Below, in pieces: positions 54,360-62,911 of a stretch of DNA of 64,000 nucleotides. Below the pieces are notes generated by a model. The model worked only from the letters and a program-made list of their open reading frames with translations. It ran no database searches and was not told where the DNA came from. This DNA is from Protofrankia sp. CiT1 (GTDB taxonomy: Bacteria > Actinomycetota > Actinomycetes > Frankiales > Frankiaceae): the NCBI RefSeq assembly GCF_917627385.1, contig NZ_CAKJTL010000192.1:23139-87138 (forward strand), written 5' to 3'. Position 1 is the first letter of the stretch. Every line of letters begins with the position of its first letter. A program made the translations under genes and the position numbers.

Positions 54360-55742
54360 TCATAATTCTTTCGCGCGTCCGGAGGCCTCGAGCGAGATGG
54401 CGGGCGCCGTTGTCACCGAGGCAGGCGGCGCGGTGGTCGTGGGCAGCGGGCCAAAGCGCGGTTCATCCGGATCGGACGGACCGGACGCGCGCGTACGCAG
54501 GTACAACAGCGCACACACGATGTAACCGACACCGGCAGCCACCACCATAACCGTTGACCTGCCGGTGGCCGGTAGGGTGATCGCCGCGAGCGCGGCGGCG
54601 GCCACATAAGCGACGTTGAACAGAAGATCATACAAGGCGAAGACGCGTCCCCGGTAGGCGTCGTCAATCTGTTCCTGCACGACCGTGTCAACACAGATCT
54701 TGCTGGCCTGGGCCGCGAACCCGATCGGTACCGATGCGGCGATCAGCAGCGGCGAGGTGAACGGAAGACACAGAACGATCTCGACAACGCCAGCGGCGAG
54801 CAGGACGAGAACAATCCACATCTGCTTGCCAATCCGCCGGGTCACCCGCGGTGTCACGAACGCGGCCGCGACCGTTCCCACCCCACCGGCTGTCACCAAC
54901 AGCGCGAGGCCTCCCAGTCCTCCGTCCGCACCCGTGAAGTAGTTACGGTAGAGCAAGATTGCCATGACCGAGGTCAGACCGTACGACGCCCGGGACCCGG
55001 TGAGCGTGGCCAGAGCGTACCGGGCCGGCGTCCGCCGCCACAGATGGCCCGCACCGTCCGCCAGTTCCGCGACCACCTGTCGAACCTCGCTGAGAACGCC
55101 CTGCCCAGGCGGTGCGGCCAAGGGGCCGAACTCGCCCCGGCCCGCGCGGGTGGCGGTACCCGCGGCCACCAGGTAGATCATGCCGGCGAATGCGGCCACC
55201 AGCGCGACACCCGCGTCGTCCCCACCGATCAGCCCCCGCAGACCGCTGCCGATGCCGGCACCGATGAGGGTCGCGAGTGTCCCGGCGGTGGTCGACAGCG
55301 CGTTCGCCGTGACGAGCCCTCCCTCGGCGACGACAACCGGCAGACCCGCGGACAGCGCGGCAAGCACGAACCGGTTGACACTGACCACCGCCAACGCGGC
55401 CGCGTAGAAGTCAGCACCGGTATGCCCGGCGGCGATCAGCACGACGAGCAGGCCGAGCAGGACTGCCCGGACCAGCGCGCAGACCACCAGCACCCGCTGC
55501 CGTGACACCCGGTCGAGCACGATCCCGGCGAACGGCCCGATAACGCTGAACGGCAGGACAACGATCGCAAGCGATGTTGCGAGCGCCGCCGCGGAGGTGG
55601 CTCGCTCCGGCGAAAACAGCACATAGCTGACCAGGGTCGCTTGGAAGACGCCGTCCGCGGCCTGTGAGGTCAGTCGGGAGGCGAAGAGCCGCCGGAATCC
55701 GGTCAGCTCGAACAGTTGTCGCAGATCTCCGGCCCGCGCCAC
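54360..55742 (-). CDS. MFS-family transporter
   Basis: The product is 460 residues with about 12 transmembrane helices. FRRLFASRLTSQAADGVFQATLVSYVLFSPERATSAA at the start and FAGIVLDRVSRQRVLV in loop 2-3 are typical of MFS proteins of the MFS_1/EmrB-like exporter type. Substrate is unknown. GTG 55742 is the start. It is convergent with ino1 across the terminator. The same type of gene lies near ino1 in other actinobacteria. Confidence 0.9.
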   Translation of the reverse strand: MARAGDLRQLFELTGFRRLFASRLTSQAADGVFQATLVSYVLFSPERATSAAALATSLAIVVLPFSVIGPFAGIVLDRVSRQRVLVVCALVRAVLLGLLVVLIAAGHTGADFYAAALAVVSVNRFVLAALSAGLPVVVAEGGLVTANALSTTAGTLATLIGAGIGSGLRGLIGGDDAGVALVAAFAGMIYLVAAGTATRAGRGEFGPLAAPPGQGVLSEVRQVVAELADGAGHLWRRTPARYALATLTGSRASYGLTSVMAILLYRNYFTGADGGLGGLALLVTAGGVGTVAAAFVTPRVTRRIGKQMWIVLVLLAAGVVEIVLCLPFTSPLLIAASVPIGFAAQASKICVDTVVQEQIDDAYRGRVFALYDLLFNVAYVAAAALAAITLPATGRSTVMVVAAGVGYIVCALLYLRTRASGPSDPDEPRFGPLPTTTAPPASVTTAPAISLEASGRAKEL

Positions 55743-55899
55743 ACCACGAGCCTACGGACCCACCCGGCCGCCGGCCGCGCCGTACCCCTCCAACACTCCC
55801 TCCGGCCTCCGCTGACACGGCCGGAGCGGGCGCCGCCCCGGGGGTTTGGCTGGGTGCCCGCGGGGCGGCGCTGTGACACGGGTTGACGGCCGGGCCAGG

Positions 55900-56036
55900 C
55901 GCCTGCGCTCAGCGTAGGGAGCCATCTTCTGGACGAGACGGTGAGAGCCGAGGTTGTAGCCGTTGTCCGAGGTGAAGACAAGATAAGTGGCAGTCTGGCG
56001 CCGGCAGGCCCTGGGCGAACTTCCGGCGGCGACCAC
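55900..56036 (-). pseudogene. sulfatase remnant
   Basis: On the minus strand about 27 residues read TYLVFTSDNGYNLGSHRLVQ followed by KMAPY. This is the alkaline-phosphatase-fold sulfatase motif region (FTSDNGYxLGxHRL) that holds metal-binding Asp and Asn. No catalytic Cys/Ser-x-Pro-x-Arg region or further sulfatase sequence surrounds it, so it is a scrap of a deleted gene between cca and the MFS gene. Confidence 0.65.
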
Positions 56037-57526
56037 TAGCGGTCGGGCTGCTCCCCGGGGATCGGGACGCCGTTCTCCCGTGCCCAGCGCAGGAGTTCTG
56101 TCTCGGCCGCCTCTCGTCCCACCAGGCCCGCCTCGAAACGGAAATCGAGCATGTGCGCCCGCGCCCGGCCGACCAGCTGGCCCGGCGGCAGGCCCAGCAG
56201 CTCCATGATGTCGTCGCCGGACAGCTCCGGGCGGATCGCGGCGATCTCCTCCTGTTCGGACAGGCGGGCAATTCGCTCCTCAAGCGCGTCGTAGGTCGCG
56301 GCCAGCGTCTCGGCCTTGCGCCGGTTGCGCGTCGTGCAGTCCGACCGGACGAGCTTGTGCAGGCGGGACAGGTGCGGCCCAGCATCGTGGACGTACCGGC
56401 GGACGGCCGCGTCGGTCCACTCGCCACGGCCGTAGCCGTGGAACCGCAGGTGCAGAAACACCAACAGGGTGATCGCTTCTGTGACATCCTTGGGGAACCG
56501 CAGCGCCGCCAGCCGTTTACGGGTCATGTCGCGCCCGACCACCTCGTGGTGGTGGAAGGAGACACCACCACCGGAGATGTGCCGCCGGGTTCTGGGCTTG
56601 CCGATGTCGTGCAGCAGGGCGGCCCAGCGCAGTACCTCGTCCGGGCCGCCCTCGGGCAGCGGGTCCTCCAGCGCGATCGCCTGGCGCAACACGGTCAGGG
56701 TGTGGGTGTAGACGTCCTTGTGCTGGTGGTGCTCATCGATCTCCATCCGCAGCGCGGGCAGCTCCGGCAGGACGATGTCCGCGACCCCGATGTCCACGAG
56801 CCGCTCCAGCCCGACGACCGGGTCGGCCGAGAGCATGAGTTTGCGCAGCTCGTCCCGGATACGCTCGACCGATACGATCATCAACCGGGAGGCCCTGGAA
56901 CGCATCGCCACGACCAGCTCTGCGACGGGGGTCAGCCCGAGCTGGGCTTCGAATCGGGCGGCCCGCAGGATGCGCAGCGGGTCGTCGTCCAAGGAGGCCA
57001 CTGGGGAACCCGGGGTCCGCAGCACTGTGCGCGCGAGGTCCGCCATGCCGCCGAACAGGTCGACGAACTCATGGCCGGGCACGGACACGGCCATGGCGTT
57101 CACGGTGAAGTCACGGCGGGCGAGGTCGCCCTCGAGGGTGTCACCGTAGGCAACAGTCGGGTTCCGGGATGCCCGATCATAGGCTTCGGTGCGGTAGGTG
57201 GTCACCTCGAACCGCACCCCGGTACGGATCAGCCCGACGGTTCCGAACGCGATCCCGGCCTCCCAGACAGCGTCCGCCCAGTCGCGGGTAATCTCAAGGA
57301 CACGTTCCGGCCGGGCATCGGTGGCAAAATCAAGATCAGCAGTACCCGCGCCAGCGCTCAGGCGACCGAGCAGCGCGTCCCGGACCGAACCACCGACGAG
57401 ATACAGGCTGTGACCGGCGCGGGCAAAGAGCCGCCCCAGGTCATCCGCGGGAGCCGGTACCTTGAGAAGGGCGCTGACCGCCCGCTCCGCGGAGTCACGT
57501 GGATTATCCAGGCAGATCACTGACAC
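56036..57526 (-). CDS. cca: CCA tRNA nucleotidyltransferase (class II, with HD domain)
   Basis: From GTG 57526 (or 57520) the product is about 496 residues. The nucleotidyltransferase head has LVGGSVRDALLGR and DLDFATDARPERV, then FEVTTYRTEAYDR, RRDFTVNAMAV and DPLRILRAARFEAQLG. An HD phosphohydrolase-type domain follows (LLHDIGKPRTRR, HHHEVVG). It adds or repairs the 3' CCA of tRNA. The open frame continues upstream into the 101-bp repeat, which is not protein. It is divergent from the NUDIX gene, as in mycobacteria (pcnA/mutT4). Confidence 0.95.
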   Translation of the reverse strand: MSVICLDNPRDSAERAVSALLKVPAPADDLGRLFARAGHSLYLVGGSVRDALLGRLSAGAGTADLDFATDARPERVLEITRDWADAVWEAGIAFGTVGLIRTGVRFEVTTYRTEAYDRASRNPTVAYGDTLEGDLARRDFTVNAMAVSVPGHEFVDLFGGMADLARTVLRTPGSPVASLDDDPLRILRAARFEAQLGLTPVAELVVAMRSRASRLMIVSVERIRDELRKLMLSADPVVGLERLVDIGVADIVLPELPALRMEIDEHHQHKDVYTHTLTVLRQAIALEDPLPEGGPDEVLRWAALLHDIGKPRTRRHISGGGVSFHHHEVVGRDMTRKRLAALRFPKDVTEAITLLVFLHLRFHGYGRGEWTDAAVRRYVHDAGPHLSRLHKLVRSDCTTRNRRKAETLAATYDALEERIARLSEQEEIAAIRPELSGDDIMELLGLPPGQLVGRARAHMLDFRFEAGLVGREAAETELLRWARENGVPIPGEQPDR

Positions 57527-57556
57527 TGTCTCAGGGTATCGGCCTTCCCCCGTGCA

Positions 57557-57810
57557 ACGCCTTCGGCGTCGCACGGGGACCCCTGGCTCGTGGGCGAGCA
57601 ACCAGCCGGAGTTTTGGGATCTTCCCATAAAGATCCCAAAAAACACCACCCCACCACACGCCTTCGGCGTCGCACGGGGACCCCTGGCTCGTGGGCGAGC
57701 AACCAGCCGGGATTTTGGGATCTTCCCACAAAGATCCCAAAAAACACCACCCCACCACACCCCTCCGGCGTCGCACGGGGACCCCTGGCCCGTGGGCGAG
57801 CAACCAGCCG
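57557..57810. repeat. 101-bp tandem repeat (about 2.5 copies) between cca and the NUDIX gene
   Basis: Copies begin at 57557, 57658 and 57759; the third is partial, ending at 57810. Each full unit contains a perfect 12-bp inverted repeat TTTTGGGATCTT / AAGATCCCAAAA (for example 57612-57641), a second hairpin GCTCG-tggg-CGAGC and a third around GCCTTCGGCG. Copies are nearly identical. Neither strand has a T-tract after the main hairpin. Confidence 0.9.
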
Positions 57811-57861
57811 ATAGTGACCGTACGCGGCAGATGTGACGCGGACAGCTCGTACGATCAGCCT

Positions 57862-58329
57862 ATGGCCCGGTCCTCGGCATCCCCTCGCCGACGACTTCGC
57901 CGGATGGAGGAAACTTCAGCGGGCGGGCTCGTACTGGATGACCCCTCAGAAATGGCCAACGCAGCGCTGATTGCGCGCCGTGACCGCCATGGCCGGCTGT
58001 TGTGGCCGCTGCCGAAAGGGCATGTCGAAGGCGGCGAGACCGCGGAACAGACAGCGGTTCGGGAGGTGGCGGAGGAGACTGGTGTGACCGGACAGGTACT
58101 CGGTCGGCTTGGCACGATCGGCTTCTGGTTCGCAACCGGATGGACGCGCGTGCGCAGAACCGTTCACCATTATCTTCTACTACGGACGATCGGGGAACTG
58201 TCGGACTCCGATATCAAGGCCAGCGAAGTCGCCTGGGCCCCAGCGGCGAAAATAGCGGGGCTGCTTGTCCACGCCGACAAACGCAGGCTCCTGTCCCAGG
58301 TGCCGAGCATCCTCACGGACGTATCGTGA
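57862..58329 (+). CDS. NUDIX hydrolase (MutT4-like)
   Basis: The product is 155 residues. The NUDIX box is complete: [20 protein letters not shown] followed by TGV. It hydrolyses a nucleoside-diphosphate-linked substrate; the position next to cca and before the DUF6049 and MurJ genes matches mycobacterial mutT4. ATG 57862 is used; the frame is open upstream through the tandem repeat but that part is not protein-like. The stop overlaps the next start (GTGA). Confidence 0.9.
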   Translation: MARSSASPRRRLRRMEETSAGGLVLDDPSEMANAALIARRDRHGRLLWPLPKGHVEGGETAEQTAVREVAEETGVTGQVLGRLGTIGFWFATGWTRVRRTVHHYLLLRTIGELSDSDIKASEVAWAPAAKIAGLLVHADKRRLLSQVPSILTDVS

Positions 58330-60962
58330 CAGAATACGGTTACCGCCTGACGATCAGAAGTGTTCGGATAGCCATCCTGATCATACTCTCAGTATCGGGA
58401 TTGGTACTGAACGCAACAGCTGTCCGTGCCCAGCCGCACTCGTCGTCCACCGGGCCTGTACGGATATCCACAGGATATACGCATGTATCCACAGCCTTGT
58501 CCCCAGGCAAAGCACAACTTCCGAGCCCGCGATTGGCTGGCTCTTCACCCGCGGCTTCAACGACCGCCACACCCTCCCCCAGCCAGCCCGTTCGCATCGC
58601 CATCGACGCGTTCACCCAGATCGCGAGTATGCAGATCCCGCCGAAGGTGACCGGTCGCCTGGAACTCACCGACAGTGCCCAGGTTTCCAGTCTTGAGGTG
58701 CGAGTCGACCTCGGACGTCCGTTGTCCAGTCGCAGTGACCTCGCGAACCTGCGCGACAGTACCGCGGCGGCGGCCGCGGCCAGCTATCCGACGCCGGTTG
58801 TCGCCCAACCGATAGCGAACCCACTGATACCGGGCGCGCCGCCGGTGACGTTCACCGCGAGTGCCAGCCCGGCCACGCTGAACCTGCCGGCGGCACTGCG
58901 GGTGTACCCGGTGCGGATCGCCGCGAGCGGAACGGTGAACGGCCAGCGCAGGATCGTCGCGACGGCCTACACCTTCCTGGTCTGGGCTCCCCTCAACGTC
59001 ACCGCACCCACACCGATCTCGGTCGTGCTGCCGCTCGCGGATGTGCCGCGGCTACGCGCTGACGGCCGGCTGAGCGACGATGGCCTGACCGACCTCATCG
59101 CGCCGGGCGGCCGCCTCGACATGTTGCTGAACGCGGTCGTCCCCGCCCGGGGCGAGCAGACCTCGACCGTCACGCTCGCGGTTGACCCGGTGCTCGTGCA
59201 GACACTGAAAATCATCGCTGACGGACCATACGAGGTGGCCACACCATCCGGTCCGAGCCCCCGGCGCCCGGACCGGAACGCCACGATCTTTCTGGCAAAA
59301 CTGCGGGCATTCGCGGACGCGGGTGGAACGGTCGTCGCTCTGCCCTACGGCGATGTCGACGTCGTGGCGCTGGCCCGGGCGCAGGAGTACCACAGCATTC
59401 TGGTGGCGTTACTGACCGGCCAGACCGTCGTCGCGAACGCGATCGGCCGCCCGCCGGACACGACGATCGCCTACCCCAGCGGCGGGCTCATCGACCAGAC
59501 CACGCTCGACCTGCTGCGTCGGATGGGCATTACCACCGTAATCACAGATTCGCGGCTGCTGCCCCCGAAGGAGCCGGACAGGGGCTACACACCCGCGGCC
59601 ATCACCAATATCGCGACCTCGGGCGGTGTCGCCCATGCGCTGGCCGCCGACACGGAACTGGCCAGGCTCGCGACCGGGCCCACGGCTCTGCCAGACTCAC
59701 CGACCCAGGTAGAGTCGTTCCAGGATCTCGTCGCCGAAATTGCCATGATCACTGCGGAACGCCCGGGACTCGCCCGGGCCCAGACGCTGGCGCTGCCGCG
59801 TTATTGGGACCCACCGGCTGACTGGGCGCAGAAGGTGCTGGGCGGCCTGTCGACCCCGTTTTCCAGGCCGGTGCCCCTGGCCTGGACACCACCGGCGGGG
59901 CCGGCCGCCGCGAACGGCGAACGCGGCCCTCTCGGCTACCCGGCCTGGGCACGGGCAGCCGAGCTGCCGGCCAGCCGGATGATTGCCGCGGAAGATCTGC
60001 GTAGCCAGGTGCAGTCCCTCAAGTCCGTCCTTTGCCCACCGGGCTCGGGGCCATCTGGCATACGCAACTGCGTCGCCGCCGGCATAGACGCGATGGAGAA
60101 CACACTCACCGCCACCGAGTCCGTCGCCTGGCGTGCCGGCGCCGCCGGCACGGACGGCGCGGACACCCTGAGCGCGGGTGTCGCCGGTGCGGTACGCGCC
60201 CTGCGGGACGGCGTCCGGATAGTCGCGTCCCGGAGCGTCTCGCTGACAAGCAAGCATGGCAAGGTTCCGGTCACTCTGGAGAACAACACCACATTCACCG
60301 TCAGCGTGGTTCTGTCCCTGGCCTCCACGGACCACTCACGGCTACGATCAGCAAGCAAATTGGCACTTACAGTGCCTCCTCTCCAGAAGGAGCAGGTCGA
60401 GGTCGACGTCAATGCTGAAGGCGCCGGTACGTTCCCGGTGAACATCCAGATCCTCACCCCCGCCGGACGGCCGCTGTCGGCCGACCCGCCGCTGCGGGTG
60501 CTGGTGAAGTCGACGGTCTTCGGGGTCATCGCGGTGGCGATCACTGGCGGTTCCCTGGCGGTCCTCGTGCTCGCCGTGGCGATCCGGCTGGTCCAGCGGC
60601 TGCGGGTCCTGCGCCGTCAGCCGCCCGGCGGACCGCCTCCGCCAGCCGCCCCTGTCCCGGCTGCGGCTGCGGCTGCGGCGAGGCCGGCATCAGTATCGGG
60701 ATCACGGTCACTACCGATGCCCGGGAGCCCGGATGACCCGGATAGCGGAGATGATCCGGACACGCTGGAATGCGCCCGCCGGCTGCTTCCCGATGCTGCC
60801 GGACGCGACCCGCGGGCCAGCGAGCGCGGGGAAAGCGCGCACCGGAACGACGAGTACCGGAACGACGATCTGGAACGGCTCATCCGCGCGACCAATACCG
60901 TCAGGAGACAGGCAACCGTCAGGAAGCAGGGAACCACCAGGAACGAAGGAGCACGGTGGTGA
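58326..60962 (+). CDS. DUF6049-family exported membrane protein
   Basis: From GTG 58326 the product is 878 residues. A signal peptide ([23 protein letters not shown]) leads to a large extracytoplasmic part of about 700 residues with beta-rich domains, then a transmembrane helix ([25 protein letters not shown], about 728-752) and a basic cytoplasmic tail. It corresponds in position and layout to mycobacterial Rv3909, encoded between mutT4 and the MurJ gene. Its function is unknown; a role with MurJ in envelope synthesis is inferred. It overlaps both neighbours by 4 nt, so the four genes are one unit. Confidence 0.87.
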   Translation: MTEYGYRLTIRSVRIAILIILSVSGLVLNATAVRAQPHSSSTGPVRISTGYTHVSTALSPGKAQLPSPRLAGSSPAASTTATPSPSQPVRIAIDAFTQIASMQIPPKVTGRLELTDSAQVSSLEVRVDLGRPLSSRSDLANLRDSTAAAAAASYPTPVVAQPIANPLIPGAPPVTFTASASPATLNLPAALRVYPVRIAASGTVNGQRRIVATAYTFLVWAPLNVTAPTPISVVLPLADVPRLRADGRLSDDGLTDLIAPGGRLDMLLNAVVPARGEQTSTVTLAVDPVLVQTLKIIADGPYEVATPSGPSPRRPDRNATIFLAKLRAFADAGGTVVALPYGDVDVVALARAQEYHSILVALLTGQTVVANAIGRPPDTTIAYPSGGLIDQTTLDLLRRMGITTVITDSRLLPPKEPDRGYTPAAITNIATSGGVAHALAADTELARLATGPTALPDSPTQVESFQDLVAEIAMITAERPGLARAQTLALPRYWDPPADWAQKVLGGLSTPFSRPVPLAWTPPAGPAAANGERGPLGYPAWARAAELPASRMIAAEDLRSQVQSLKSVLCPPGSGPSGIRNCVAAGIDAMENTLTATESVAWRAGAAGTDGADTLSAGVAGAVRALRDGVRIVASRSVSLTSKHGKVPVTLENNTTFTVSVVLSLASTDHSRLRSASKLALTVPPLQKEQVEVDVNAEGAGTFPVNIQILTPAGRPLSADPPLRVLVKSTVFGVIAVAITGGSLAVLVLAVAIRLVQRLRVLRRQPPGGPPPPAAPVPAAAAAAARPASVSGSRSLPMPGSPDDPDSGDDPDTLECARRLLPDAAGRDPRASERGESAHRNDEYRNDDLERLIRATNTVRRQATVRKQGTTRNEGARW

Positions 60963-62803
60963 CGGCCGGACCCGGAGACGAGACCAGGAAACCGCCCGCC
61001 CGGCACCGCAGACGGCCCGGCTTCGATCCCGCCGGGCCGACGGTGCGGACAGCCGGCCCCATCGGTGCTCCACCGACCGGACAGCCGACCGGACAGCCGA
61101 CCGGACAGCCGACCGGACCCCGGCGCCTCCCACCGGAACGGGAAACATACCCGGCCGGACCCGGCCGGCAGACCGGCGAGCAGCCGAAAAAGTCCAGCGG
61201 ACGCGGTGCGATGACCCTGGGCCGAGCCAGCGGGACCATGGCAATCGGCACGGTCGCCTCCCGGGCCTCGGGGTTCCTGCGGACAGTGGCGATCGCGACG
61301 GCCATCGGCACAGGCGCGGCCGGGGACGCCTACAACGTCGCCAACACGACCCCGAACATCCTCTACGATCTGCTGCTCGGCGGAGTGCTGTCCAGCGTCA
61401 TCGTGCCGGTACTCGTCCGGGCCACCAAGGACGACCCCGACCGGGGCGAGGCGTTCGCCTCCTCGCTGCTCACCCTGGTGGTGCTGGCGCTCGGTGGGGC
61501 GGTGCTGGTCGCGATGGTGGCCGCCCCGCTCATCGTCAGCGCTTATCTCGCCGCCGGCGGCGCTGAGCATGATCTCGCCGTGACGTTCCTGCGCTGGTTC
61601 CTGCCACAGGTGATCTTTTACGGCCTGGGCGCCACGATCGGGGCGATCCTCAACGTACGGCAGTCGTTCGCCGCGCCGATGTTCGCGCCGGTGCTCAACA
61701 ACCTGATCGTGATAGTCACCTGTGCGGCGTTCGTCCTCGTGCCCGGACCGAGGCCGCCCACGGTCGGCGGGATCAGCGATGCCCAGGTCACGGTGCTGGC
61801 CGCCGGTACGACCCTCGGTGTTGTGATCATGACGCTCGCCCTGTTGCCGTCGCTGCGGGCGGTCGGCTTCCGCTACCGGCCGCGGCTGGATCTGTCCCAC
61901 CCGGGGCTGCGCCAGGCAGTGCGCCTGGCCGGCTGGACGCTGCTCTACGTGGCGGTCAGCCAGATCGGGTACCTGGTCATTGTGCGGCTGTCCAGCTCCG
62001 CAACGGCATATACCGTCTACACGTACGGATATCAGATCTTCCAGCTACCCTACGCAATCATCGCCGTATCAGTGATCACAGCGCTACTGCCACGGATGAG
62101 CGCGCATGCCGCCGACAATCGGCGCGACCTCGTCCGTCAAGATCTTTCCACCGGAATGCGCCTGGCCGCGGTCGTGATCGTGCCCGCGGCGCTCATGTTG
62201 CTCGCGCTGGGACGCCCGATCGCGGTCACGGTCTTCAATCACGGCGCCGTGAGCTACGCCGGCGCCCTGCGGATCGGCGACACCCTCTCGGCCTTCGCCG
62301 TCGCCCTGGTGCCGTTCTCGTTGTTCCAGGTGCAGCTGCGTGCCTTCTACGCCCATCAGGACAGCCGTACACCCGCGCTGATCAACGTAGGCGTCGTGGC
62401 TACCAATATCGTTTGTGCGCTTGCGCTGAGCTCGCTGCTGCCCGAGAAACACCGCCCGGTTGCGCTGGCGCTCGCCTTTGCCGCTTCCTACCTGGTAGGT
62501 GTCGCCGCGTCGTCCACGCTGTTGCGGGCCCGTCTCGACGGCATCGACGGCGGGCGGATCTCTCGCATGCTCACCCAGGTGACCATCGCCGGAGGCCTGA
62601 GCGCGGTGCTGGCGGCCGTGGTTGCCTGGGGAGTGCGCGTGATCATCGGTACTGGCTGGCTCGGATCCGGCGTAAGTGTGCTCCTCGCCTGTGCGGTTGG
62701 GGTTATGATCTATCTCACGGCTATTGTCAGGATGCGACTGGCGGAGATGGCGGCGCTTGTCACGACCGTTCGTGGTCGGTTCGGTTCCCGATCGGCGCAC
62801 TGA
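60959..62803 (+). CDS. murJ: lipid II flippase MurJ (MviN family)
   Basis: From GTG 60959 (60956 also possible; GAAGGAG upstream) the product is 614 residues. About 85 Pro/Gly-rich cytoplasmic residues precede the MOP-fold core of ~14 transmembrane helices: ASGFLRTVAIATAIGTGAAGDAYNVANTTPNILYDLLLGGVLSSVIVPV is a clear MurJ N-core. It flips lipid II across the membrane. The disordered N-terminus contains a T-G-Q-P repeat encoded by a 12-bp tandem repeat. In mycobacteria MurJ is fused to a pseudokinase; here the pseudokinase is a separate gene 108 bp downstream. Confidence 0.94.
   Translation: MTAGPGDETRKPPARHRRRPGFDPAGPTVRTAGPIGAPPTGQPTGQPTGQPTGPRRLPPERETYPAGPGRQTGEQPKKSSGRGAMTLGRASGTMAIGTVASRASGFLRTVAIATAIGTGAAGDAYNVANTTPNILYDLLLGGVLSSVIVPVLVRATKDDPDRGEAFASSLLTLVVLALGGAVLVAMVAAPLIVSAYLAAGGAEHDLAVTFLRWFLPQVIFYGLGATIGAILNVRQSFAAPMFAPVLNNLIVIVTCAAFVLVPGPRPPTVGGISDAQVTVLAAGTTLGVVIMTLALLPSLRAVGFRYRPRLDLSHPGLRQAVRLAGWTLLYVAVSQIGYLVIVRLSSSATAYTVYTYGYQIFQLPYAIIAVSVITALLPRMSAHAADNRRDLVRQDLSTGMRLAAVVIVPAALMLLALGRPIAVTVFNHGAVSYAGALRIGDTLSAFAVALVPFSLFQVQLRAFYAHQDSRTPALINVGVVATNIVCALALSSLLPEKHRPVALALAFAASYLVGVAASSTLLRARLDGIDGGRISRMLTQVTIAGGLSAVLAAVVAWGVRVIIGTGWLGSGVSVLLACAVGVMIYLTAIVRMRLAEMAALVTTVRGRFGSRSAH
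61075..61117. repeat. 12-bp tandem repeat in the murJ N-terminal region
   Basis: About 3.6 copies of GACCGGACAGCC, encoding repeated Thr-Gly-Gln-Pro in the disordered cytoplasmic N-terminus. Copy number changes keep the frame. Confidence 0.88.
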
Positions 62804-62911
62804 TCCCAATCGCGACTGGTGCAATCACCGATCGCCAGGCCGGAGACTCGTACACTGAACAGGCCGCATCCGGCTACGACAGCCGGGCGCGCCGGTGATG
62901 ACGGAGGCACA

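Noticed and set aside
56153..57523. 456-residue plus-strand ORF opposite the CCA enzyme
   Set aside because: Antisense shadow; the minus strand has all CCA-enzyme motifs.
57557..57810. CRISPR array or terminator series
   Set aside because: Repeats are 101 bp, end to end, with no unique spacers and no cas genes; the hairpins lack a T-tract on either strand.
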